Below are positions 13,885 through 26,700 of a stretch of DNA of 64,000 bases, piece by piece. The DNA comes from Patagioenas fasciata (Eukaryota; Chordata; Aves; Columbiformes; Columbidae), in contig NC_092521.1 in assembly GCF_037038585.1 (NCBI RefSeq), positions 68,562,898-68,626,897 on the forward strand. The letters are read 5' to 3'. Made by a program: the position numbers and the translations under genes. The notes beneath the pieces are model-generated. The model was not told the origin of the DNA. It worked only from the letters and a program-made list of their open reading frames with translations, and did no database searches. The first letter of the stretch is position 1, and every line of letters starts with the position of its first letter.

Positions 13885-14160
13885 TTATTGTGACAAATGA
13901 AGATGACCTGAGCCCTTGTGCTTTTATGATCTGTCAATATCTTTCTGGTAATAAGATGCCCATAACTGAACACAGCATTGCAAGACCATGTTGTGCATCC
14001 TAAAACCATATAAAGAAAGATTATTAGCTTCCTGCTCCAATATATGATGATAGGATGCCTGGTGAATGCAACCCAAAACCACATTGACCTTTTTTCATAG
14101 GCACAACATATTGGAATCTCATATCTAATTTGTTATTTAATATCTCTTGGGATTTTTAAA
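13885..14160 (-). repeat. Ancient diverged CR1 fragment
   Basis: GATGCCCATAACTGAACACAGCATTGCAAGACC, CCTGCTCCAATATATGATGATAGGATGCC and GCAACCCAAAACCACATTGACC follow the order of the reverse-strand CR1 ORF2 region, with many substitutions. Clearly older than the copy at 12919-13530. Confidence 0.7.
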
Positions 14161-16440
14161 ATTGGACTGGAAAAAAATACAAGGAAAAGTATGAGTTTTA
14201 CTTCAGCAAATGGATGGACTGTTTATTTTAAAGATCTTTCACTATCTTTTATTATTGTTTCAAAATGATAATTTTACAAATATAAATCCATGCTGAATGA
14301 CTGTTTATTGCATTTCCAGTTGATTACTTTATATGACCTAAATCCTGATTGTTTTGGCAATATGAGGCGAGCCTTAAAATCAAAGTTACAAGTTCAGTGC
14401 ATTAAGTAGCCAGAAACTGGTTGTAGATTTGCAGTGAATACAGAAGTAAGATATAAGCAGTGAGTAAAGAATTTTTCAGAAATTAAAATTTCTGTTAAAT
14501 ATGTAAATTTTTTAAAAATCATAAATCAATTAAAGAGACAAGTAACATAATTAAAGAGACTTTATTTTTTCTAAATTTAGCCAGCTGAAAGTTTTTTTCC
14601 AAGTGAGCGTTCATCTCTATTAACTGCTGTTAGTATTGCTGAACCCTGAGCGTTCCACACAAGTCAGTCGCCTTGTTGAATGTTAAGAGAGACTGGCGCC
14701 CTGACTTTGTTTCCCTAAAGAGAGTGTGTAATGCAGCTGGAATGCTAATGGGTGACATGTTGCAGGATAGAGGAAGCAGGTTATCATATTCAGGACACTG
14801 ACAACTCAAAGTTTTGGGTGATATTAAACGATACTCACTCGACTAGCATGATAGCATTCGAAAAGCCAAGTCTCGACCTGGAACTAAGATATGTCATGCT
14901 CAGAAAGCGGATTAAGTTCAAAATGAAATGTTCTGAATACAAAAAGAAAACCTCCCAAACAACAAGAATCAGGGTAGGTATTATAAATATGGAAGAAAAA
15001 AACCTGTGGGTGCATCTTATCTCTGCAGTTACAAATGCAGCTCTGCAGTGGCCAGTCCATCTACTTTCTTCCTGGTGCCTTTGACACCTTGTTCTTAGAA
15101 AATGGAAAATAAAAGACACAGTTCTACAGAGTATATAAAACTGAAGATTTTAGCCTTAAGCATTCACATATAGACGTAGTGGGAGAGAAAAAGCAGCTGT
15201 AAGCCTCCATGAGCAGCCCCCAGCAGGGTCTGAGCTTGCTGTGACATAGAGGGCAGTGCAGTGGGGTAGATCAAGGTGCCCTTGATCTCAGAGCTGCTCC
15301 CACCCTCAGAGGAGCAATCCCCACTGCAAGGGCTGCAGAAGAAGTTTCCTGTCCACAGGGAGAAAAGAGCTGCTGTGACCAATCTGCACCTTGTTGCAGC
15401 TGGTGATTTAGACATCTGCAACCATCTTGTGAAGATGTTCCACAATGTACAAGCATCTCTTAGACACACCATAAATTGCAATTTGCTTTTTAGTACTGTT
15501 CATGCATAAAGAAACCATGCAAGAGTTAGAACAAAACAGAGTATTTGTTTTAATAGAAGTAAATACTGTTGGGTTTGGTCTGGTTTTTGTGTCTGTTGTT
15601 TTTTTTCCTTGTTTGTTTTTTGGGGTTTTTTTAAGGGTGATCGACCTTTTCAGTGAGACAGTTCCTTCTTTTCCCACAGAATCAGATCAGGCCCTTCCCA
15701 CACCTTTTTCTTTCTGATGTTTTAATCTTCTAATTACATAATTAATATAAAGAAATGAACCGAACACAAATAATACGAGCAAAGCTCTATCAGGAACCTG
15801 TGATTTCAAGACCTGTGTACAGCACTTTCAGCTACTCTCATATCGCCTTAAGCTTTCATGTTTGAAAAGCTAGGAATAGTAGTATTTGATCACTCACTTC
15901 AGAAGGACATTATGAGGTTTAAGCTATTGACTACTTCATATTTTGTAAAATCAAAAAATATATATAGGGAAGTTCTTATCACTTTTGACTAGTGTACTTC
16001 ATGTGTATAATATGGATAAAACAATTCATTTTTCATGAGACAGTAGTCCAGGTTTTTATGTTGTTCTACACTAAAAGATTTTACTTCATCATGGGACATG
16101 TGCCCTCCTTTCATGCTATCCATACTTGCATCAATCTAAACTTCAGACACGGACCTTCTTCACATGCCTGTCTCGTGGAGTTTAAATGCACAGCAACAAT
16201 GACTAATTTGGATCATGACTAATTATCATTAGACCTCAATACTCATTAATAGGAAAATATTATAGTACACATTGTTTTCCCTGTAAGGGAAGGATCAGTG
16301 CTAAGTCTGATACTATTTGTTGTATGCTTAAAAAACAAAATCAGCAATGATAAAGGCATAGTGACTAAAGACAGCCTGACAGTGTGATAGGCGATACCAA
16401 GGACCAGTCAGTTGTACTGTAATTGAGATTGCTTGGCAAG
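14161..16440. other. Unannotated AT-rich intergenic DNA
   Basis: No exon recognised. A T/G-rich low-complexity patch (about 15570-15635) lies in it. The open frames around 14752-15084 and 15164-15481 show no domain. Confidence 0.55.
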
Positions 16441-17310
16441 ATCATAAAACTCAGAACTGGAAAGGTTTTCAAATGGCCATCTAGTTTGTTCCCTGCTCCC
16501 AAACTAAGAATAGGGATGCCTGTGTCACCCTCATTAAAGTTTGCATAATATGAATTTAAATACCTCCCAAGACGGAGGCTTTCTGGCATGTTGAGGGAAT
16601 CTATTCCATGGTTTCACCATCCTTATTTCACAGAAGCTTTCCCTGGTGTCTATGCTGAGCCTACCAACATGCAATTTGTGATTGATTCTCACACGGTTCT
16701 CTATGCATGTGCTATATATCTCCTCTCTAGCCACCTTTACCAAAGTTTAATGTTGCCTTCTTTAGGCTACCCGTTTGTTCAGACTTCCCTCATAGGGGGA
16801 CATTTTCCAGACCCCTGATCACTTCCAGTTTCTTTCTTCAGTTTGTTAGGACCCCTATCATTTCAAATTGTGCCTTCCTTCATCGTCTTCTCCTCTTTTT
16901 ACCTTCTATGACCTTTATAGATATCTTTTTTTTGTCCCATCCTCTAGATCGTCTGTAAAAATACTGAGCAGTTGTGGACACAAGGTGGACCCTGTCTTTT
17001 TTGACAGTGATATCCGTCACAAAAACCTCTGAGCATAGTTTTCCAAACTATTTCTGCCATTTCATTGCAGTTTTTCCAGCGTGTGCTTCCCTATCTCAGC
17101 TGTCAGTGTATCATGTGAGGCAGTGATGAATGCCACCAACTACTTCTCATCCACCCAGGCAAATCCTCATCTTGCTGCAGAAGTTTAACAAATCCACATG
17201 ACTTCTTTCTGACAAATCTGCGCTGCTTGTAACTCATTTTATTGCTTTCATAGAGGTGCTCACGGGTATTGGCTCCAATGTTCTATTCAGTAAGGTTGCC
17301 CTGGGGTAGG
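16441..17310 (-). repeat. Long ancient CR1 fragment
   Basis: About 870 bp of degraded reverse-strand CR1. It keeps the order of recognisable phrases: near the start, AACTGGAAAGGTTTTCAAATGGCCATCTAG; then TTTCACAGAAGCTTTCCCTG, CCTCATAGGGGGACATTTTCCAGACCCCTGATC, a reverse-strand RT block near 17090-17160 (CTACTTCTCATCCACCCAGGCAAAT) and AATCTGCGCTGCTTGTAAC. High divergence and many indels imply an old insertion. Confidence 0.7.
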
Positions 17311-20300
17311 GCAGGGTCTTGGGGAGCTAGATACTGGCCCTGCTGCAGGGGGTCTTGGGCAGTGGGCAGGATGAGGGAGTCACAGGGACAGTCAGGGCTG
17401 GCAGCGCCCTTACAGCCCTAATGGTTTGCTTACTTTATTTCAGAACAATGGAAATCTTTCCTCACCATCACCTGCCTTTTTCTCTCAATGGAACAGTTTG
17501 CATTGGTGCCACTAGTACTGCTTCACATACAGTCACTGCTGTCACTGAAATCAGCCTTCCTGAAACCAGTATTTGCATTTTGCCATTCTTCTTCCATCAT
17601 TTTTGAGAGATTGTGAATCCCACTGCTCTTGCTGAAGTTGTCTTCCACCATCACATCCTCAGGTAGCTCCTCCCTGCTGGTGAGGATCAGCCCTCAGAGA
17701 CCCCTATGCTGCTTGCGTTCGCTGGCTCCCAAACTGAGGCATTTTGCTCCTACATCCAAAGGAGAGCTGGGCACTTTGAGTCCTCTCCTGGTCCTTCCTG
17801 AAAAAACATTGTTATCCCCAGATTGCCTGCTTGGCTTGATTCTGCCGGTTGCTCATCCAGCTGTTGTCATTCCTGGTTTTGTTGCCTGTAGCAACGTAAA
17901 CATGTGCTTGTCCCTTCTGCCAGCAGGCAGAGACTTCTTGGAGCAAGTCAGCCTGGCTCTCAGGGCAAGGGCTTCAAAGTGTTTCTCTTAAGTACATCTT
18001 TCTCTTATCTGTTCTTCCAGGACAAGTCTTCTGCAGCAGCAAGCTAATTGATGGCACTGCAGGACAGAGGCAGCAAAGTGAGATGATTCAATATAGCCAC
18101 CGATGTTTACTCTTTTCTCTCCAAGCAGTTTCTTGTATGTCAATGGGAAGGACTCCTGCCTATGTCCTGGCAATACCATCAGTGAGGCTTTATAATCAGT
18201 TGCTGCCAAGGACCAGACCCTTCTTTACCTTCCTCCACACACCCGTAGTGCTCCCCCAGCCAGTCCCCTTCCCCTCTACACACCTCCTGTCCACACAGGA
18301 GCTCTCCTCCTCCTTCATACCTTCTCCAGCAGCTGCTCCAAAACCTGTCCTTGACCAGCACAGAACCCTCTGCTCATTGCTGCCAACAGGAGCATTGGAG
18401 ATGGAGGAGGAAGGTTGGGCCATGGCCAAGCCAAGCATGCTCAAAGTTGGGCTGTCCTTCAGGGACCTTACAGCTCAGGGAAGACAGTGTCAGGGAAAAA
18501 TTTAGTCTGATGCTTTCATAAATTTGACTTTTGTTAACCCTCACAAATAAGGGAAAAAAAATTTACCTTGTATTGTCCTTGCAAATAACAGAATAAGATT
18601 TGGTCCTATACTAGCAGAGAGTCAGCTGGATCCAGTTCTAACTATGTGAATTATTCTAGCAACTCTCACACCAAGTAAATAATCATTTTAGCTGTTATTA
18701 AAATTTTCACTCTTTTTATTTATTTGTCAGATTACATTTGTTTACAAATATCTTAAGATGATTCACTGTCCTCTTCTGCATTCCTTCTACTATGCTATTA
18801 AAATAAACATGCACCTTAACAGTTTTAAGTACTTGTCTGCCTCAGTTCTAACCTTATTTCCTAAGAGGCTTATTGCACCTGTTCCTTATCCTGTTTTAAA
18901 GCTCTTCCCATTAGATTAACAAGCTGATATGTGAAATTGCCCACTTCTTTTGTGTGCGTTTTCGTGTGAGACAGACTCCTATCTTTGCTCCTCAGCTTTT
19001 GGAGGATCTTACCACTGACAAAATCCAAAAGCCTGCCACCAGCACCAGGTATGAAACCATGTACTTCTCTCTAGTTTGTCCCCATCCTTAGCAGTGCCTT
19101 CACTGCACAGACTGGCAGGAACAACATTTCTGTCCCTGCAGATGTGCCCTGCTCTGGCCAGAGCCTCAGGTTCATTTTGTCTCTGCTTTGGGCCTTTCCC
19201 AACCAAGACCACCATGAGTGTGCACAGGGATGTACAGCAAGAGCCACTGATCTGGTGGCCAGCTCAGCCTACAGAGCTGCTCAGCAATGTTTCTGCTACC
19301 TTGTCCTGGGACCTCACAGCAGCCTCCAGCTGGTTCTTGCACCCATTCCTCTGGGAACCCATCAATCATGAGAGGGTGGTGGGACCCATTCAGTGCTTAT
19401 TTACATCCTTGGAATGCTCATCATCATATTGTGGTCCTCAAGATCAATTTGGTCTGGATACTCACTGCCTCACTCACGTCAGAACACGTGCTCAGTTTCA
19501 GCAGATGACAACCAATGATGAACATGCAAGCTGCTCGGCCTCTTCTGCTGAAATGGCGAAAGAAGTATTTTGCTGTGATAGCCAATAGCCACAACTTCAC
19601 AAAGAAACTTCTGCTTTTCTAAAGAAGTTCCAGGTTTTTTTCAGCTGGTAACTGTGAGTAATCCCAGACAGGTTTCAGATTGCTCTATGTGATTTTGAAA
19701 ACTTCACCTTTAAAAAAAAAAAGAAAAGTAAAAGTCAAATTTAGCTCATTCAGATTTTGAAAAGTAAAATAGGTACAAGAAGAAGAGGAGATATGGATCC
19801 TTAGATAAATCTCATTTATCTTTCTAAAGAGAAAGTAAAAAGTGGAAAAAACAGGTAACAATAACTTCTGGATTTTAAATGCTGAAAATTTTTATGTGCA
19901 CTGTTGAAAACAATATAAATTTATTGAACTATTAAGTTTTTTGACAAGTCTTATATTTTAGGTCATTTTGTAATGAAGCAAGTCACTCCAGAGCAGCTAA
20001 GTATGGCAGTGAAAAAATGTTTCTTTGATGGTCCAATAAATCTAAGAAAACATTAAAAACTGCTCTCAGTTACAGCAAGAGATTACCTTGCACCCCAGAG
20101 GTACCACATCCTGCTCAGCCACCCGGGTCCAGCCCTTCTTCCCAGATCCCAGTCATGCTGGGCTCTGTCATTCAGTCATGATTTATTTACCCAGACTGTT
20201 AAGCTGTCCTGGCATTTCCACAAGAACTTGTAATGGATATGCAGCTGGCAGATTGCATGTGTACACAGCACAACACTGCAGCGTCAGAGATACCCATCTG

Positions 20301-20390
20301 GCTGGGAGGGAGCCAGCACACCTACACGGAACAGAGGAGCACACTACAAAAACACAAACCTGAAATCTCCTGCCATGTTCAGGCATATAG
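17311..20390. other. Unannotated intergenic DNA, slightly more GC-rich
   Basis: Several overlapping open frames of 70-170 codons occur on both strands between 17.6 and 19.6 kb. All have the Ser/Pro/Leu-rich look of chance translation and match no family I know. No exon is called. Confidence 0.5.
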
Positions 20391-20795
20391 CTGAGAGTTG
20401 AGGTTGTTCAGCCTGGAGAAGAAAAGGCTCTGGGGAGACCTTATTGCAGCCTTTGAGTACTTAAAAGGGGCCTATAAGAAAGATGGGGACAGATTTTTTT
20501 AGTAGAGCCTGTTGCAATATGACAAGGGGTAAAGGTTTTAAACCAAAAGAGGGGAGATTTAGCCTAGACATGAGGAAAAAATGTTTTACAATGAGGGTGG
20601 TGAAACACTGGCACATGTTGCCCAGAGAGGTGGTAGATTCCCTGCTCCTGGAAACATTCCAGGCCAGGCTGGACGGGGCTCTGAGCAACCTGATCTGATT
20701 GAAGATGTCCCTGCTCATTGCAGGGGGTTGGACTAGAAGGTGTTTAAAGGTCCCTTCCACCCCAAACTAATCTATGATTCTATTATATGATTCTA
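20391..20795 (+). repeat. CR1 retrotransposon 3' end fragment
   Basis: Starts GTTGAGGTTGTTCAGCCTGGAGAAGAAAAGGCTCTGGGGAGACC, passes through the ORF2 C-terminal remnant (LPREVVDSLLLETF-like) and ends TTGGACTAGAAGGTGTTTAAAGG...CTATGATTCTATTATATGATTCTA. About 400 bp, 5'-truncated, with stop codons and frame breaks. Confidence 0.94.
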
Positions 20796-23700
20796 CAAGG
20801 GAATTACCTCAACTCAGCATTGCACATGCGTGACTGTTGTCCCCCAGATGAGTAGGATCAGGGCTAGCAGAGAGACCTTTGCACTCATTCCTCCTGTGCA
20901 AGGCTCACCTTCCCCACAGAGGTGGCTGCACTGCCTTTTCACGGTGGCCAAATAAGCCCTTCTCTCAGCCTCTTCTGTGAAGGAAATGGCAGAAACAACA
21001 CACTTGTTCTTTCCTACTCGCTACACAGCACTGGCTACAACCAAGATGACCTCTATCAGAATATACTTATGATACTATTTATGGTTTGAATTGTTGACAT
21101 ACATTGTCAAATAGTGGATTTACATCCCAGCTAGTTGATGTATGAAGTCTGAACATGATTTATAAGTCATGTCACTTTCCATGCTATTACATTCATTTAA
21201 GAGTCATTGAACTGATTTATGGCTTGAGCTTTTGAATTATAAATCAAATCTGTATTCTACATTTCATAACTTATTTGTAATCCAGTACTTTTTACTTTGG
21301 TTGTAATCTTTGCTTTACTAACTTGTCTACACAAACAGAAAAAGGGTGTCGTGTTTAATGAGCTAAAGCTCTAGGGTATGCTTTGTGATGCACAGGGCAC
21401 CTTTAGCACCACCCATCTCACCATACCAGGCAAAACTATTCTAGCCCTTGGTCTTGTGCAGCCACACCACACACAATCCCATGAACTATTCTGCAGCCCT
21501 GCAAAGGTCATTGCCTGACTCAAACCAGTACTTCTGAGGCTGGCCTGGTCTGAACCACAGTTTCCCGAAGTCTGACAACCAACATGGGACAAACAGCCAG
21601 CATCCATTCGTACAGGCTTAGTGCACCTGAATTGAGACCTGGATGCCTTTTGCAGGATGAGATGACTCTCTTTCTGTACTGATTCGGTGTCTTTGACTAT
21701 TTTTCGAGCTTATTTTTAATCTCATACTTTTTACTTTGGACTCTGGGGTTCCTCCACTGCGTCAAGAGTGCATCCTTGCTATGCTGGTGAAAACTGAAGT
21801 CCCACTTTAATGCCCTGATCATCCCTACATAAAATCTGAATTTTATCACCCCCAAACACCATGTGTCTATCAGCTTTTATCCCACAAAACCATGCAGTAT
21901 GGCCATCAGCACCATTACTGCATGCCACACTCCGTGGCCATGCACACAGGGCAGTGGAGGATACAGCAGATACACCATCCTCTTGCAGGGGATGAGTCCT
22001 CCCTTTTAGACAAAGAGAACATCAGCATCCTTTTCTTGTCCTTTTGCTCTGTTACCATCTGTGCCCACCCACTGCTAGCTCCAAACTTTCACCTCACTCT
22101 GGAACCAGGATGATGAGGCTACTCAGATCTAGGGTTATAAAACAAAGAGGTTGTGAAGCCAAAAGAGCATGAGCTGTCAGAGCAGCTTGGGTTGGGTATG
22201 GAAAAACACTCCAGCAAAGCAGGTTTCACAGGGGAAGGCTGCCAAGTGCAGCTGGGCACAGAGGAGTGTGAACACAATCCCAGAAAGATGGTAAGCCACT
22301 AAAACAGAGGTTTTTCATAAGGGGACTATCAGACAACTAGTACTACCTATACTGCACAGTTCAAACATCAGAAGTGTGTGAGTTATCATATGAGTATTTT
22401 GGTTGTCACTTCTGTTTATGAGTACTCTGTGTTCTTAACAGAGAAAGGAAAAAAAAAAAAAAGACCAAGAAAGAAGAAATTCCAAAACGTCGATTCCAAA
22501 GAACAAAATGATTGCTGAGAGATCATCATTGTCACCAGTTTGCAACTTAGATTTCCACTCCCGCATAGTGTTTCTGTGAATGTTTAACCTGTGTGTTGAG
22601 TATCACAAGTTTGGAAGTAGGCAGTTTGCATGTGGCACAGAATAGCTGTCTACATGTCCCCATGATACATGTTGGAAAAATCAGCAAATTGTTTTAAGAA
22701 CACTGCCAGGGGCAAAGGAAAGGCTGCAGAAGTTCACGTCACAGTACTTTGTGTTACAGTAAAATCAGTAAAATTTCAAGTCTTGTTTTTCCACCCTCAG
22801 CCATCTCTGCAGAGAGCTGGAAAGGAGACAGTCTCACTGTTGTCCCCTTGACATACACAAAGGAGCCCCATACTTGCAGCTACTGGTCTGAAATGCTCTG
22901 GAAAGAGTGCAATAGCAAACTGTTTGATATAAAAGGCAAGAAAAGGCTGTATTTCCAGCAGACCAAGATTCTATCAATGAAAAGTAACAACTTTTATGTA
23001 TACATCAGCCCTGTTGGTACCAAGTTGGTTACGGTGCATTCTACACAAGATAGATATACCACGTACCATGCAGCCCTCTGCTGCTCCAGGGCCATACTGA
23101 AGCTCTTCAGTAGGAACCAACTGGTGCATTCAAAAATGGATAGAAGATGCAAGGGATCTCAATGCACATAAAACTGTAATGTATAGCATGTTTCTAAATG
23201 GGAAGCCTTACCTAAAGCAACCAGCTACCAAGGAGGGGATTTCCAGGACAGAGAAAATAGATAAAGCAGAAGCAACACAGATCTGTACAATTCCCCAGAC
23301 TGCAGCAGACACAGTATTTTACAGTTCTCTTTTTCTGCAACAATGTCTTGGGGGTGGGTGTTGCTTTCTGGAGTTTTCTGCTGGGCACTGCCAAAAGGCT
23401 GAATGGTTTGAATGAGAAAAGGATTTAAGAGAAATCTCCCTCCCATTCCTTCCTCAGCTAAAGTTTCAGATTCCTTCTATTTAGGTGCAGATGGCAGCAC
23501 TTGCAGGTGAACAACACTACTGACATAAGAACAAAGGTCATGAGAGGCTTGTGACTTATTGGAGCAGATGTCTAAGGTCTTTTAAGAGAAATTATTCTGC
23601 CAGAAGAAACATATTCTTCAGTGTTTACACTGATAAATTTTATAATCCATTCTCCATTTATATAAGCACTGTTTTAGAAATCACAGCTTGAGAAGTTCGA

Positions 23701-26700
23701 AGTAGAAAAGTGAATTGTTACATATTCACGGCCAGCAATATTTCTCTTCTGTCAAAGTGTCCTGTTTTCTCTCAGATGCTAGTGAACTAGTGAATTTGGC
23801 CCGGTATTTGCCAAGATTAAGGGAATATGCTGAAAAGGTATTTATATACAACCTACCTTTTTTTTTTTTTTTAACTAATAATAATTGAGGCTCGGCATAA
23901 TCAGTGGCAGATAGCTTTGACTGTACAAAGTCTTTAAGGACCTAGAAGTAGGAATGTTTTGCCTGCTTTGGTCTCTTGAGGAGGAGTTGTTTCCTGGGAA
24001 CCATACGTTCATGTGAATCTAAGATTTCTGAAACAAAGCATTTTCCAATGTGCTTTTTACTCACCACTGGTCCTGAACTAGTGTTTGTGGTTAAATAAAT
24101 CAAACTGCAAACAGGTTTTCACACCCTTCTTTCTACTTTGAGCAGCTGCCTGCAAGGACTTTTGTTGGCTGCCACCCTGACACACAGGCAAAAGTAGAAT
24201 TTTTAGGTGATTGTATTTGTCTCTAAAAATCATGATGGAAAAATAGTGAACAAATGTTTAAAAAGCAACAAACTGCATCCATTAAGACTTTCAAAACAAA
24301 TATTTTAAAATTACTTATTGAATTACATCCTTTCAGGGCTACTTGCAGCTGCTATGACCTGCAGTCACCAGGTCACCTCTTTCCTCAGATCTGTGACAAG
24401 CAGCAGAGGAGAACTGGGCCATCTCCATGTTTTGACACATTTTTTTTCTGCTATTTAGCCATGCCAGAGGTGTTCTGATGAAGATACTTAACTCTCAACA
24501 TCCAGAGACGCTGACCAACTACATCACTGAATGTCAACTGCATGGAATAAGAGCTTGTCCCTGGGACATAGAAATGAGCACACACACTGGTAACACCCAC
24601 AGCTCATTTCCTTGGCAAGCCAGGTTAGCATCCTTGTTTGGTGTACTAGGTGTCAATCAAAAAGGAAATTGAGGGCCCATCTGTTGACTAATAAAAATTA
24701 AAATATATTTAATAAGCAGCTTTAGTCAGCTAGAGCTATCACTTTTGTGCAGTGGATGAAGCAGTGACACTGTGGGAGAAAAAAGTGTAATTGTAAGCTG
24801 TATCATAAACCATTGCGTTAGGTTCCTAAATGCAGCCTGCACTTCAATGCAAAGATAAAACTGCAAACCTTAGACACAGCACTTCTTAAATATTTAAGAG
24901 GAATATTTTTCTATTTTTTCACTAGAAACTGTTTCATCTGTAGCAGACTTTTTATGTTCAGGTGAGAGCTATTAGGCCAAAGGAGTGCCCTTCCATTGCC
25001 TCATAACGTTTCCTTTACCTCTATTAAGATACAAACTGTTAAACATCACCATACCCACTAGTCATATTTTTGTTACCAAGATAATTTTGACATTAGCAGG
25101 CAATGGTGACTGAACACCAAACGTTTCCAAGACTGAATCTATGTCGGCATATGCATCATGGCACTATCTTTAATTACAGTTACAGTTTTATCACTTGAAA
25201 AGGACTGAGAAATTGGGCTTTCTATCTATAAGTGACTAATTTTCAGAAGTTAAAGATTTTCAGCTGTCTGTAGGAGACGTTTTTTTGAAATCCAAAGTTC
25301 TTTTGTAGTTCTAACCATTCCAAAATTGCCATTAAAAAGTGCAGATTTTACAGAATAAATGTTTAATGGTCAATATAACAAAAAGTCAATATTCTTACAT
25401 GTGCTCATCACCAAAATACAATATAATTGCACAAAATGAAAGATTCAACTGGCTGTGCCTTTCTGGGCCAAGAAAAGCTGAAAAGTATCCACGGTTTGCA
25501 AGCATCAGTTTGTTTGGCTACCACAACTGCCATCCTTCTGTTTTGTTGGACTGCTGCAAACATATTCCCATCAGAATCTCTACTTCAATAAGTAAAAAAA
25601 TGCTTATTGACATGACAACCTGGTTTAAGAATTGATACTTAATTCTCAAAGCTGCACACAAAATGTGTCTGTGATAGGTTCATGGTGATATTTCATCCTC
25701 TTAGGTGAATCCAGCAGGATGCAAACTGTTGGCAGTTTTGTTTGCATCAAACTCGAATCTTATTTTTGAGTTTGTTTCCTACCAAAGATGAAATATCTCA
25801 CTTAAAACATTCTTATTCATCACTGGCTGACAAAATCTTACTTCCCAGCAAACAGTAGCTCTCCTTGCCTACTGGCTGGAGTGTGAGATGATAAGAAAAC
25901 AAATTTAAGTATGAATATTTGCCATAGAAGCTGCATTGTTAACCTCAGTGACACTTTTACTTCCTCAGAAGGCATGTGAGCATCTGAACCTCAGACAAAC
26001 ACCCTGCAGAGAGCACTGTCAGCTTTGGTCTTTTTATTTTCAGTGTACAAGATAGGCAGACACTTAGCTTTTCCTTTTTCCAAGTTCAAATCCTTTCCTC
26101 TATAGATCCCAAACTGTTTTCATTCATCAGTTCTACCCAGGTGGACTGTCTTCCTTAGCAGTTTCACCTGGTACAGTTTGAAGTTGTTTGCCACGCTCGG
26201 TACTGATGATGGGACTGAATCAACTAGAGCCTTGAGGTGGAACTGCTCCACATTTCTCTGCAATGAGCAAACCAGAAGATACCATCTGCCTCCAGCTTTT
26301 AAATCAGGGTTTATTAGAACTCAGCATAAAATATTGGTGCATTATAATTTGACAACTAGAGAATTCTTATCAACTGAATGATGTAAATTCTGAGATACAA
26401 GTACTTAAACAGGTCCTGAAGCCTCATAGGGCAAGTGTCCCCCTCAGGGCTGCTGCCTGCCTCACCCTGCCCCCCTCTCCACCTGCTCAGGCTCAGAACA
26501 CACATAGGAAACACAGGCTGCCTCAAGCCACCCCAAACTGCAACTACATAAGCCGAACAACCAGTACTATGAACAGCAATGTATTCCGCATCTCTCAGTG
26601 ATAGCTATTGGCATTTCATAAACAAGACCTGTCTTCTCTGAACTGTAAATATTCCCAAGGTTGGATGCATGAAGAATTGAAAGCAACATTTCCAACCTTA

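Noticed and set aside
19076-19588. 170-codon + strand open frame, the longest in the window
   Set aside because: No domain, Ser/Cys/Pro-rich chance-like composition, no splice or family support, and overlapping frames of similar size on both strands.
22669-23171. Overlapping 60- and 140-codon + strand frames
   Set aside because: No similarity to a known family and no convincing exon boundaries.
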